Shown one piece after another: positions 1 to 6,448 of a DNA stretch of 8,909 bases. The stretch spans positions 1 through 8,909 of the forward strand of contig JBAZJM010000196.1 of assembly GCA_041651315.1 (NCBI GenBank), in the 5' to 3' direction. The notes beneath the pieces were generated by a model, which worked only from the letters and a program-made list of their open reading frames with translations, ran no database searches and was not told the origin of the DNA. Each line of letters opens with the position of its first letter. Position 1 is the stretch's first letter. The stretch is from CAITYL01 sp041651315. Lineage in GTDB: Bacteria; Verrucomicrobiota; Lentisphaeria; Oligosphaerales; CAITYL01. The position numbers and the translations under genes are program-made.

Positions 1-1360
1 CGGGCGTCGCTTCCGATTTGCGGAAAGGAAAAGCGAGAACCGTCCTGCCGTTCACGGGAATTTCCAGCGGGAAAGCGATCCGCAAAACATCCACCATCGC
101 ACATTCGGACGGGAGGCGCTGAAGGGGAATTTCTTTCCCTTCGAGGGTGGTCAGCGCAACCTGATACTCTTTATTCCAGCGCTCCCAACCGACCCAGGGC
201 TCACATTCGAAAATTCCCTTCCACGGACGGTCGGAGAAATTGTCGAAAATCAGCCGCTGAACGGGGAAATCCGGAAGCCGGCGGTTTTCTCTTCGGATCG
301 CCAGTTCGAGCTGGTTTTCCGCCGTGGAGCGGGCGAAACCGAGATCATCGTAGATTGCGTCGTAGGCGGAACGGATGGAACTTCCGGATAAAACGTCATG
401 GAACGTGGCGAACAAAACTTTTTTCCAGCCGTCCTCACGGGTGGCCGCGTCGCCGGGTTCAAAGAGTTCGGGGTTCCGTTTCTGACAGCTGTCCGCCTGT
501 TCCAACAGCGAGGCGGCGGATTTGACTTCCCGCTTGATCCTCCCGCCGGCGGAATAACAGCCGACGGCGTGGTATTGCAGTTCGTCCCTGACGACCGGAA
601 GCGGCGGATTGAGGGCGCGCACCGCGTCGAAATAACGTTCCGTGGTACTGAATTCAAGCTGAATGTCCCTGCTGTAATTCAAATGGGCGCGGAGCCATTC
701 GATTTCCGGGATCAGCGGACCGCCACCGTGGTCGCCGAACCCGATCAGCGCCATCGTGACGCCGAGATTTTCGTCGTAGTGGCGGGGCACCTGCCAGATC
801 ATGCGTTCCATGCTGGCGTTGAAGGCGTAATCGTTCCAGATGCGAAAGACCTGCAATCGATTTCCGTTGGGGGATTCCCACAAAAAATTCCGGGCCGGGA
901 GTTTTTTCTCATAGTCACGGGGGCGCATCATCACATATTGTTTGATCCCAGCTTCGGCGTAGAAATCCGGCAGCGTGGCGGCGTGTCCAAAGGAATCCAC
1001 ATTGTAGCCTGTTTTGACGGTCACGCCCAAATGCTCCCGGAAGTAGCGCGCGCCGATCTCGCTGTGCTTGCGGAAAATCGACGGCGTGGGAAAATTGCAG
1101 TCGGGCTGGACATACCAGCCGCCGACCACTTCCCAGCGGCCCACGTCGATAAAGGTGCGAATCCGTTTGAAAAGTTCGGGATCGCACTTCTCGACAGTTT
1201 CATAGAACCACGCTTCGCCGCGGGTGATAAAAATCTCCGGATAGCGGTTCAGCAGATCGCAGGCGGTACGAGCCGAATTGACGACCTCGTCAATGCCTTG
1301 CGAACGTTTCCATAGCCAGACGGGATCCAAATGTGAATTCAAAACCACATGAATCTTCAT
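1..1360 (-). CDS. GH38-family alpha-mannosidase, N-terminal part (cut by window edge)
   Basis: The minus strand reads without a stop from an ATG at 1360 to the window edge, giving 453 residues; the C-terminus lies outside. It matches glycoside hydrolase family 38, retaining alpha-mannosidases that remove alpha-mannose from glycans. Visible features: a start-proximal zinc-site motif NSHLDPVW (His10, Asp12); GYNVDSFGH with Asp122 as the expected nucleophile; a GDHGGGP loop at 209-215 with a second likely zinc ligand pair (Asp210, His211); and FHDVLSGSS from Phe320, like the family's FHD(I/V)LPGTS segment. The start is fixed because the conserved His is only ten residues in. There is no signal peptide, so it is probably cytoplasmic and acts on imported fragments. 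The pseudopilin gene ends 66 bases upstream with no clear terminator between, so co-transcription is likely. Linkage specificity cannot be read from the sequence. Confidence 0.93.
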   Translation of the reverse strand, partial: MKIHVVLNSHLDPVWLWKRSQGIDEVVNSARTACDLLNRYPEIFITRGEAWFYETVEKCDPELFKRIRTFIDVGRWEVVGGWYVQPDCNFPTPSIFRKHSEIGARYFREHLGVTVKTGYNVDSFGHAATLPDFYAEAGIKQYVMMRPRDYEKKLPARNFLWESPNGNRLQVFRIWNDYAFNASMERMIWQVPRHYDENLGVTMALIGFGDHGGGPLIPEIEWLRAHLNYSRDIQLEFSTTERYFDAVRALNPPLPVVRDELQYHAVGCYSAGGRIKREVKSAASLLEQADSCQKRNPELFEPGDAATREDGWKKVLFATFHDVLSGSSIRSAYDAIYDDLGFARSTAENQLELAIRRENRRLPDFPVQRLIFDNFSDRPWKGIFECEPWVGWERWNKEYQVALTTLEGKEIPLQRLPSECAMVDVLRIAFPLEIPVNGRTVLAFPFRKSEATP

Positions 1361-1426
1361 GAATTTTCTCGAAATAATCGAATCGGCCTCCGATCATTGA
1401 ACAAAGGGAATTTTTGATTTCCAATT

Positions 1427-2164
1427 TTAGAACGCAACTCCCGCGAAGGATGAATTAAATCCCACGATCACGTTGACCTTGGAGTTTTTTAGATCACTTC
1501 CAGACATTAATGCGGCATGGCCGTCAAGAAAAGCGGCCGCACACCGGTTGTTGTGTAAAAGAATCGGCCTTTTCGCCGAATTACGACTCCAAAAAACAGC
1601 GCCGCTCAATAGATTGTCGTCCCCGTTGGCGGAATCAAGAAAGGCGGGAGTGCCACAGGGATCCTTAGCTGCGGAAAGACGGTAATTCATCCACAGTATC
1701 GGCCACGCATCTTGCGAGGTTCCTTGGTCGCTAACGATAATATCCCCCACAGCGTCTTTTGTTGCTTCATTCATAAAAAATAGACCATTGGTTCCCGACC
1801 ACCAGTAATCTGCTCCGCCGAGCGTTCTCCACGCATCATCTGGTCCTTTGACGCAGAGGTAAGGATTTGACGGACAAAGGAACGTGTCCCAAGAGGTGTA
1901 GGGGGCGGAGGGCGGCCAGGTCTGACCGGTCAACACGATGTGATGGGGCTGTCTTTTTGATAGGAGCACCCAACAATCGTTCCAGTCGCCAGCATACGCC
2001 ATCTGCGCCAAAGCATACTGTTTTTTATTGTTGAGGCAGCTGATTGCCTTGGCTTGTTCCCGAGCCCCCTTGAGTGCAGGCAGAAGCATTGCGGCGAGAA
2101 TCGAAATAATGGCGATTACAACCAGTAGCTCTATTAGGGTGAAGCCGTTGCGCCTGCGGCACAT
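1427..2164 (-). CDS. Pseudopilin-like protein with type IV prepilin N-terminus and C-terminal H-X9-DG motif
   Basis: A type IV pilin-like protein anchored in the inner membrane by its N-terminal helix. From Met at 2164 it has a short leader (MCRRRNG), then FTLIELLVVIAIISILAAML, a textbook prepilin peptidase site after Gly with Glu at mature position 5. Near the C-terminus is His-(9 residues)-Asp-Gly (HNNRCAAAFLDG), the processing-associated H-X9-DG motif of the large DUF1559-like pseudopilin families of Planctomycetes, Verrucomicrobia and Lentisphaerota. The middle has Cys- and Trp-rich stretches (FLCPSNPYLC, WPILWMNYR). The frame is open to ATGs at 2248 and 2236, adding up to 28 residues. 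I prefer 2164 because a GGGGTG ribosome-site-like sequence lies six bases upstream, the leader then has normal length, and a TATAAA -10-like hexamer lies at 2216-2221. Family function is poorly known; such genes often neighbour glycoside hydrolases or sulfatases, as here. Confidence 0.9.
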   Translation of the reverse strand: MCRRRNGFTLIELLVVIAIISILAAMLLPALKGAREQAKAISCLNNKKQYALAQMAYAGDWNDCWVLLSKRQPHHIVLTGQTWPPSAPYTSWDTFLCPSNPYLCVKGPDDAWRTLGGADYWWSGTNGLFFMNEATKDAVGDIIVSDQGTSQDAWPILWMNYRLSAAKDPCGTPAFLDSANGDDNLLSGAVFWSRNSAKRPILLHNNRCAAAFLDGHAALMSGSDLKNSKVNVIVGFNSSFAGVAF

Positions 2165-2286
2165 CGTCTTCACCCCACAGACCAAATCGCACGGCGGGTT
2201 TTCCCCAATTAATCTTTTATAATCGCGCATTTTCATAAAAACACCCAAACTACCAATGTTTCGCTCAATATTCCAAAGGCACGAAA

Positions 2287-2313
2287 GGACACAAAGAGCG
2301 GGTCTTTGTGCCC
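2287..2313 (-). terminator. Hairpin terminator after the LamG/PEP-CTERM gene
   Basis: Read on the minus strand, GGGCACAAAGA, loop CCCGC, then TCTTTGTGTCC form an 11-bp stem with one G-U pair, followed by TTT and a modest pyrimidine stretch. It lies 20 bases after the LamG stop and before the pseudopilin gene, so it probably ends or attenuates the LamG transcript. The U-tract is short, so partial read-through is possible. Confidence 0.6.
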
Positions 2314-2332
2314 TCCGTATTGAAAAAACGCC

Positions 2333-3148
2333 CTATTTTCGTTTCCGCCGGGCGTTGGCCAGCAAGCTGGCCGCTCCCACGCCGAGCAATACCATCGCCG
2401 AGGGCTCGGGGATCGCCGCTCCCGGATGATCGTACAGGTAGTCAACCTGCTGCAAACCCAGGACGCCGGAATAGACCTGGACATCGTCAATACCGCCCTT
2501 GATTGCCTGATAACCATCACCGCCTACAAATGCGCCGATTCTCCAGGCACTGCTGGTCTGGAAATCAAGTCCAAGGCTGCCGTTGGCCACAAGCTGGCCA
2601 TTAACGTATAGCTTGTAGCTGTTGTTGGTCTTATCGAATGTGGCGACCACGTGGTTCCACTGGTCTTCCGTAACAGCGTAGTTACCAGTGAAAACCGCAT
2701 TTTGTGTCCCACTAACACTGGCTTCGAGATGCAGTGTACGGTCGGCCCAGGAACTCCAGTTATTGTAGTAAATGCGAAACCCGTTTCCACCGCCCCCATC
2801 GGCATTTGTTGCTATTACTTGATAATAGGGAAATACCTCCTTCTGCGACGATGGCATGACCCAAGCGGCAATGGAGAATTGGTTGCCGAAGTCGTAGGCG
2901 GGCACATCGACCCAGCCTCCGTTGCCCGATGTCAAAAGCGAAGAACTTCCAGACTTGTAACTGATTGTGTCATAGCTAACCGCATTATCGCCCGTCGAGA
3001 CGGTGCCATTGAGTGCGCCAACCGAGTCGTTGGCGTTGTCTTCGAAATCATAACGGTGTGTGATGATGATTTCGCCGTGGGCCGTGATCGCGGCCGAGGC
3101 GGCAAGCATCGTCGCAAGGCTCATGCTGAGCAAGGTAAAGCGTTTCAT
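2333..3148 (-). CDS. Secreted LamG-domain protein with PEP-CTERM sorting signal
   Basis: A 271-residue exported protein. Residues 1-25 are a Sec signal peptide (Lys-Arg, then a hydrophobic stretch ending ITAHG). Residues about 30-235 form a LamG/concanavalin A-like domain, shown by FSIAAWVMP at 91-99, WNHVVATFDK at 164-173, KLYVNGQLV at 179-187 and GGIDDVQVYSGVL at 218-230, typical of carbohydrate-binding LamG modules. The tail is PEP-CTERM: IPEPSAM (246-252), a short hydrophobic helix, then a basic ARRKRK end. PEP-CTERM tails are recognised by an exosortase and are linked to exopolysaccharide or surface display. The start has a good ribosome site (AAGGA, six bases before ATG). No catalytic residues of a hydrolase are evident, so I infer binding or structural function. 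It is divergent from the araC-type gene and probably its target. Confidence 0.92.
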   Translation of the reverse strand: MKRFTLLSMSLATMLAASAAITAHGEIIITHRYDFEDNANDSVGALNGTVSTGDNAVSYDTISYKSGSSSLLTSGNGGWVDVPAYDFGNQFSIAAWVMPSSQKEVFPYYQVIATNADGGGGNGFRIYYNNWSSWADRTLHLEASVSGTQNAVFTGNYAVTEDQWNHVVATFDKTNNSYKLYVNGQLVANGSLGLDFQTSSAWRIGAFVGGDGYQAIKGGIDDVQVYSGVLGLQQVDYLYDHPGAAIPEPSAMVLLGVGAASLLANARRKRK

Positions 3149-3164
3149 GAAAGTTCCTTTCAGA

Positions 3165-3193
3165 ATTGTTACGAGTTAAAGCAAAAAAAGCAA
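3165..3193 (-). promoter_or_regulatory. Possible sigma-70-type promoter of the LamG/PEP-CTERM gene
   Basis: On the minus strand TTGCTT (3188-3193), a 17-base spacer and AACAAT (3165-3170) lie 16 bases upstream of the ATG at 3148, leaving a short leader that carries the AAGGA ribosome site. The hexamers match consensus at only 3/6 and 4/6, so activator help, for example from the divergent AraC-type regulator, would be expected. Confidence 0.3.
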
Positions 3194-3198
3194 TCGCC

Positions 3199-3450
3199 TC
3201 AGACACCATCAGCACAGTCTTCGCACAAACGGATTTTGACATTGATCAGGCAGGGCACCTTTTTTTCGTCACCTCCTTTTGTTGTCGGTAAAACCGGCTT
3301 TTCCAGGTCAGGGTTCGGAAAACCGTCACAAGGTTCTCTTATGCGTCTTGTCCGGCCGCCTTGGAACGCCTCATCGAAAACGACTTGTCCGGAAACATGA
3401 CGGACGCCATGGGGGGCACCGGTGCGGAATTGCATGGTGCTGACATTCAT
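3199..3450 (-). CDS. Possible small hypothetical protein (83 aa) in the divergent spacer
   Basis: I do not recognise this reading frame. From an ATG at 3450 it encodes 83 residues and is preceded by AAGGAGG with a ten-base spacer, a better ribosome site than most genes here have. The frame is open up to an ATG at 3507 without a clear site. The product begins MNVSTMQF, has no membrane segment, and ends in a Cys-rich tail (CLINVKIRLCEDC) with a second internal GGAGG followed by a GTG at 3258. It ends just before the LamG promoter candidate. The opposite strand is also open in the codon-aligned antisense frame (3361-3567) and reads equally protein-like, so it is unclear which strand, if either, is coding. 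It could be a small gene, a decayed remnant, or simply leader DNA. Confidence 0.3.
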   Translation of the reverse strand: MNVSTMQFRTGAPHGVRHVSGQVVFDEAFQGGRTRRIREPCDGFPNPDLEKPVLPTTKGGDEKKVPCLINVKIRLCEDCADGV

Positions 3451-3545
3451 CGGGGGAAAGCCTCCTTGGTGGCCTGTTTCCTTGTCTTTAACAGTCACCA
3501 TAGTCATTGCTGTAGCATAATTCTTGTTGTCATTCGTCTTATTTT

Positions 3546-4421
3546 ATGGCATATTGCAACCTTATGAAACCGGTTGTTTCCCCCCAGGTGGTTTATACCG
3601 AGATCGGCTTCGACTTGTGGTCGCAGCAGTCGGAACCGTTCCGCGCCCTGCACCGGCACAACGAGCTGGAGATCGGAGTCACGGAGTGCGGCCTGATCCG
3701 CGCCATGTTCGGACATGAGCGGGTGGATCTGCCGCCCGGACGGATGGTGGTGTTTTGGGCGATCACCCCGCATGGCCCGGTGGAAGTGACGCCGGGCACA
3801 CGGGTGCATTCGATGTTCATTCCGCTGACGTGGGTGTTGCAGTGGCAGCTGCCTGAGAACCTGCTGCATCCGTTGCTGAACGGCCGGGTTATTTTGGACG
3901 AGGAACGGGCCGACCCCTGCACGGACACGGCGCTGCTGAAACACTGGTCCGCCCTGATGCGGGAGAAGAGCCCGGAAACGCGGCGGATTGTCCTGCTGGA
4001 GGTGGAGGCGCGGCTGCGCCGGCTGGCCCGCGACTGGCCGGGGCCGGCGGCGGCCGACACGCCGGCGGTTGTCCCGGCGGGCGTGACCGGGCATGCCCGG
4101 CATTTTGAGATGATGGCCCGGCACATTGCCGTTCATTACCGCCAGCCGTTGTCGGTGCCGGAGGTGGCGGCGGCGGTGGGACTGCATCCCGTTTATGCCA
4201 TGCGGGTGTTCCGCAAATACAGCGGCATGACCATCCAGGACGCGATCACCCAGCACCGGATCTCCCATGCCCAGCGGCTGATGGCCACCACCGATGAAAA
4301 GACCCTGTCCATTGCCACGCAGAGCGGTTTTGGCTCGGTCTGCCGGTTCTATCAGGCGTTCAAAAAAATCACCGGCCAGACTCCGAAGGCCTGTGCCACC
4401 GCCCTGCGCGGAAAAGTCTGA
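3546..4421 (+). CDS. AraC-family transcriptional regulator, MelR-like
   Basis: A 291-residue one-component regulator. The N-terminal half (about 15-115) is a cupin-like sensor with LHRHNELEIGV at 35-45 and LPPGRMVVFWAITPHGPVEV at 62-81; the FWA-TPH segment and the following LxW-P pattern resemble my recollection of MelR, the E. coli melibiose activator, so an oligosaccharide effector is likely. The C-terminal AraC domain has two helix-turn-helix units, LSVPEVAAAVGLHPVYAMRV (202-221) and LSIATQSGFGSVCRFYQAF (254-272), closing with the usual TGQTP. The start could be 3546 or Met7 at 3564; neither has a ribosome site, so a leaderless or Shine-Dalgarno-independent start is possible. It probably controls the divergent LamG/pseudopilin/GH38 genes. 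Its stop codon directly abuts that of tsaE. Confidence 0.93.
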   Translation: MAYCNLMKPVVSPQVVYTEIGFDLWSQQSEPFRALHRHNELEIGVTECGLIRAMFGHERVDLPPGRMVVFWAITPHGPVEVTPGTRVHSMFIPLTWVLQWQLPENLLHPLLNGRVILDEERADPCTDTALLKHWSALMREKSPETRRIVLLEVEARLRRLARDWPGPAAADTPAVVPAGVTGHARHFEMMARHIAVHYRQPLSVPEVAAAVGLHPVYAMRVFRKYSGMTIQDAITQHRISHAQRLMATTDEKTLSIATQSGFGSVCRFYQAFKKITGQTPKACATALRGKV

Positions 4422-4889
4422 TCAGGCCGGCAGGCGGAGGCGGCGGCTGCCGTTGGGCAGGGAGGCCAGCAACACGGGCACCACGCCGCCGAGGCGGCCG
4501 GCCGCGTCCCGGGTCAGCGGCTCGCCGAGCAGGCCGGCGATGCATTCGGGCCATTCGACCGCCGTCACGGCCCGGGGGGCGAAGAGGAACTCCTCAATGC
4601 CGAAGGCGGCGGCGTCGGCATCGGCGTTGATCCGGTAAAGGTCGAGGTGGAAAAACCAGCCGCCGTCGGGCCGGCGGTATTCCTGGACCAGGGTGAAGGT
4701 GGGGCTGGTGACCGGTTCGGTGATGCCGAAGGCGCGGGCCAGGCCGCGGGCGAACACCGTCTTGCCGGCCCCGAGGTTGCCGCGGAGCGCCACCACGGCA
4801 CCGTCGGCCAGCCGGGCGGCGAGGGCGGCGGCGGCCGCCTCAGTCTCGGCGCTGCTGGCGGTGACGATCTCCTGCCAGGAATGGGGCAT
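4422..4889 (-). CDS. tsaE: tRNA threonylcarbamoyladenosine biosynthesis ATPase TsaE
   Basis: A 155-residue P-loop ATPase of normal TsaE length. With TsaB and TsaD it supports formation of N6-threonylcarbamoyladenosine at position 37 of ANN-decoding tRNAs in the cytoplasm. Visible signatures: Walker A GNLGAGKT at 37-44; VTSPTFTLVQEY at 60-71, a switch-like TsaE hallmark; HLDLYRI at 81-87 with Walker B Asp83; and AVEWPE at 110-115. The ATG at 4889 overlaps the upstream yhcH-type stop by one base (TGATG), so translation is probably coupled. The upstream extension of the open frame to 5384 is an alternate frame of that gene. The stop at 4422-4424 directly follows the stop of the convergent araC-type gene, leaving no room for a terminator. 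Confidence 0.95.
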   Translation of the reverse strand: MPHSWQEIVTASSAETEAAAAALAARLADGAVVALRGNLGAGKTVFARGLARAFGITEPVTSPTFTLVQEYRRPDGGWFFHLDLYRINADADAAAFGIEEFLFAPRAVTAVEWPECIAGLLGEPLTRDAAGRLGGVVPVLLASLPNGSRRLRLPA

Positions 4890-5344
4890 CAGTCCACCGC
4901 GATCTTGAGGATCAACTTGTGCAGGGCGACGCCCGGGTTGGCCATCGGCGCATGGGCGTCCTCGGGGAAGAAGATGGCAAAATGTCCCGGCGGCACGGGC
5001 AGCCAGATCTCGGCCGGGCGGGAGAAGAAGCCGACATCCTTCGCCTCGTCGAAGCCGGTGCTGCTGCCGGCCACGGCGGCGAGCGGCGCCCAGCCGATGG
5101 TGTCGGTGCCGCTGCCCAGCGCGATCTGGATGTCGATGTAACGGCGGTGCGCCTCCAGCAGCGCCTCGGCCCGGGGGCGGCCGGGACCGCGGGCGACCAC
5201 GGCGTACAGGCGGTCGCCCGCAATCGGGTGCCGCCCGTCCGGCAACGCGGCGGCGTCGGGACGGTGCGCGAAAGCGAAGGCCTGGGCGAACAGGGGGTGG
5301 AGGGACAGGGAACGGCCGGCGTTGCTCAAAAGGTCGAGAATCAT
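4889..5344 (-). CDS. YhcH/YjgK/YiaL (DUF386) family protein
   Basis: A 151-residue cupin-fold protein of the YhcH/YjgK/YiaL family, which also includes EbgC, the small subunit of evolved beta-galactosidase. Members are linked to sugar catabolism (for example sialic acid and 2,3-diketogulonate operons) and bind a metal, but the reaction is unsettled. Seen here: MILDLL start, EAHRRYIDIQIALG at 64-77 with the family's H-x2-Y-x-D-x-Q pattern (His66, Tyr69, Asp71, Gln73), and FFPEDAHAP at 125-133 with His131, then a closing KLILKIAVD. Length and start are standard. It is the first gene of a coupled pair with tsaE. An AT-rich TTATATTT lies only seven bases before the ATG, so if that is the -10 box the transcript would be nearly leaderless. 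Confidence 0.93.
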   Translation of the reverse strand: MILDLLSNAGRSLSLHPLFAQAFAFAHRPDAAALPDGRHPIAGDRLYAVVARGPGRPRAEALLEAHRRYIDIQIALGSGTDTIGWAPLAAVAGSSTGFDEAKDVGFFSRPAEIWLPVPPGHFAIFFPEDAHAPMANPGVALHKLILKIAVD

Positions 5345-5370
5345 GGGGGGAAATATAACCGGTTTCCCCG

Positions 5371-5392
5371 GCCGGCGGTGGCACCCGCCGGC
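5371..5392. repeat. GC-rich inverted repeat in a divergent promoter region
   Basis: GCCGGCGG (5371-5378), loop TGGCAC, then CCGCCGGC (5385-5392) form a perfect 8-bp stem. It sits between the divergent yhcH-type gene and the epimerase gene, with no U-tract on either strand, so it fits an operator or a 5' leader structure better than a terminator. An AT-rich stretch at 5401-5420 follows, probably part of the epimerase promoter, though no good -35/-10 pair is visible. Confidence 0.45.
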
Positions 5393-5453
5393 AACGGGAC
5401 TAAATTAAAACACTTTATGTTGCACGGGTTCTAGCAAGGCGGGGCGTCACGGG

Positions 5454-6416
5454 ATGAATGTACTGGTTACCGGCACGGCGGGCTTCATTGGATTTCATTT
5501 GGCCAAGCGGCTGCTGGCCGAGGGGCACCAGGTCACCGGCCTTGACAATTTCAACGACTACTATGCCGTCCGCCTGAAGGAGGACCGGCACCGGCAACTG
5601 GAGACCCTGCCGGGATATCGCGGGGTGCGCGGCGACTTGTGCGACCTGGAGTTGCTGCACCGGCTGTTCCGCGAGCAGCGCTTCGACGGGGTGGTCAATT
5701 TGGCCGCTCAGGCCGGGGTACGCTATTCACTGGAGCATCCCTTTGCCTATCTCAAGGCCAACCTGGAGGGGCATTTGTCGGTGCTCGAGGCCTGCCGGCA
5801 CGGCGGCAAGCCGCGCCTAGTCTACGCCTCCAGCTCCAGCGTCTACGGCGGGAATACCAAACTGCCGTTTGCTGAAACGGATCCGGTGGACAATCCGGTC
5901 AGCCTGTACGCGGCGACCAAGAAGAGCGACGAACTGATGTCGCACGCCTACAGCCACCTGTATGGCATGCAGACCATCGGCCTGCGCTTCTTCACGGTGT
6001 ACGGCCCCTGGGGCCGTCCCGACATGGCCATGTGGGGGTTCACCGAACGGATCCTCAAGGGGCAGCCGATCCCGGTCTTCAATCATGGCGAGATGCGCCG
6101 GGACTTCACTTACGTCGACGACATCGTGTCGGGCATCCTCGGCGCCATGACCGCCCCGGGGCTGGAGCTCTACGAAATCTTCAACCTGGGCAACCACCAG
6201 TCGGAGAAGTTGCTGGACATGATTGCGGCGCTGGAAGCCGCCATCGGACGCAAGGCCAAGATGGACTTGCTGCCGATGCAGCCCGGCGATGTGCCCGCCA
6301 CCTATGCCGACGTGGAAAAGGCCCGGACCAAGCTCGGTTTTGCCCCCACCACCCCGATCGAGATCGGCGTGCCGCGTTTTGTCGCCTGGTACAAGGACTA
6401 CCACGGCGTGGCCTGA
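5454..6416 (+). CDS. NAD-dependent nucleotide-sugar epimerase, probably UDP-glucuronate 4-epimerase
   Basis: A 320-residue extended short-chain dehydrogenase/reductase of standard length. The family converts UDP-glucuronate to UDP-galacturonate with bound NAD, feeding capsule, O-antigen or exopolysaccharide synthesis. Visible: Rossmann motif GTAGFIG at 7-13; LDNFNDYYAVRLK at 30-42, typical of the CapI/GAE subgroup; NLAAQAGVRYSLEHP at 82-96; the catalytic SSSSVYG at 126-132 and YAATK with Tyr152 and Lys156; then LRFFTVYGPWGRPDMA at 177-192 and MRRDFTYVDDIV at 214-225. These segments separate it from GalE and from dTDP-glucose dehydratases, although substrate choice from motifs alone is not certain. 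The start is fixed by MNVLVTG; no strong ribosome site precedes it. It ends at a shared hairpin terminator facing the HAD gene. Confidence 0.93.
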   Translation: MNVLVTGTAGFIGFHLAKRLLAEGHQVTGLDNFNDYYAVRLKEDRHRQLETLPGYRGVRGDLCDLELLHRLFREQRFDGVVNLAAQAGVRYSLEHPFAYLKANLEGHLSVLEACRHGGKPRLVYASSSSVYGGNTKLPFAETDPVDNPVSLYAATKKSDELMSHAYSHLYGMQTIGLRFFTVYGPWGRPDMAMWGFTERILKGQPIPVFNHGEMRRDFTYVDDIVSGILGAMTAPGLELYEIFNLGNHQSEKLLDMIAALEAAIGRKAKMDLLPMQPGDVPATYADVEKARTKLGFAPTTPIEIGVPRFVAWYKDYHGVA

Positions 6417-6420
6417 TTCC

Positions 6421-6444
6421 GGAAAAGCCGGCACCGGCTTTTCC
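6421..6444. terminator. Bidirectional terminator between epimerase and HAD genes
   Basis: GGAAAAGCCGG and CCGGCTTTTCC form a perfect 11-bp inverted repeat with almost no loop (10 bp with a GCAC tetraloop). It fills the 32-base gap between two convergent genes, and the A-run/T-run arms serve both strands, the standard design of a two-way intrinsic terminator. Confidence 0.8.
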
Positions 6445-6448
6445 AGAA

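Larger units (their letters stand above)
3149..3545. other. Divergent control region between LamG gene and AraC-type gene
   Basis: This 397-base spacer separates the two divergent genes and is the natural place for the regulator's binding sites. It contains a 9-bp direct repeat CTTGTCCGG (3347-3355 and 3384-3392), a GTCCG/CGGAC inverted repeat around 3388-3406, and a 10-bp palindrome GCACCGGTGC at 3416-3425. Upstream of the araC-type start, CATAAT at 3516-3521 resembles a -10 box but lacks a convincing -35 partner. The repeats are short and may be chance; they are the best candidates for operator half-sites. Confidence 0.3.

Noticed and set aside
398..1315. Long plus-strand open frame of 305 codons
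   Set aside because: It is the antisense shadow of the GH38 gene, which carries all catalytic motifs on the minus strand.
4890..5384. N-terminal extension of the tsaE frame to 320 codons
   Set aside because: The added part is Arg/Pro-rich and overlaps the well-conserved YhcH-family gene; TsaE starts at 4889.
5817..6434. Minus-strand frame opposite the epimerase, 205 codons
   Set aside because: Antisense shadow rich in His/Gly/Val with no ribosome site; the epimerase motifs are unambiguous on the other strand.
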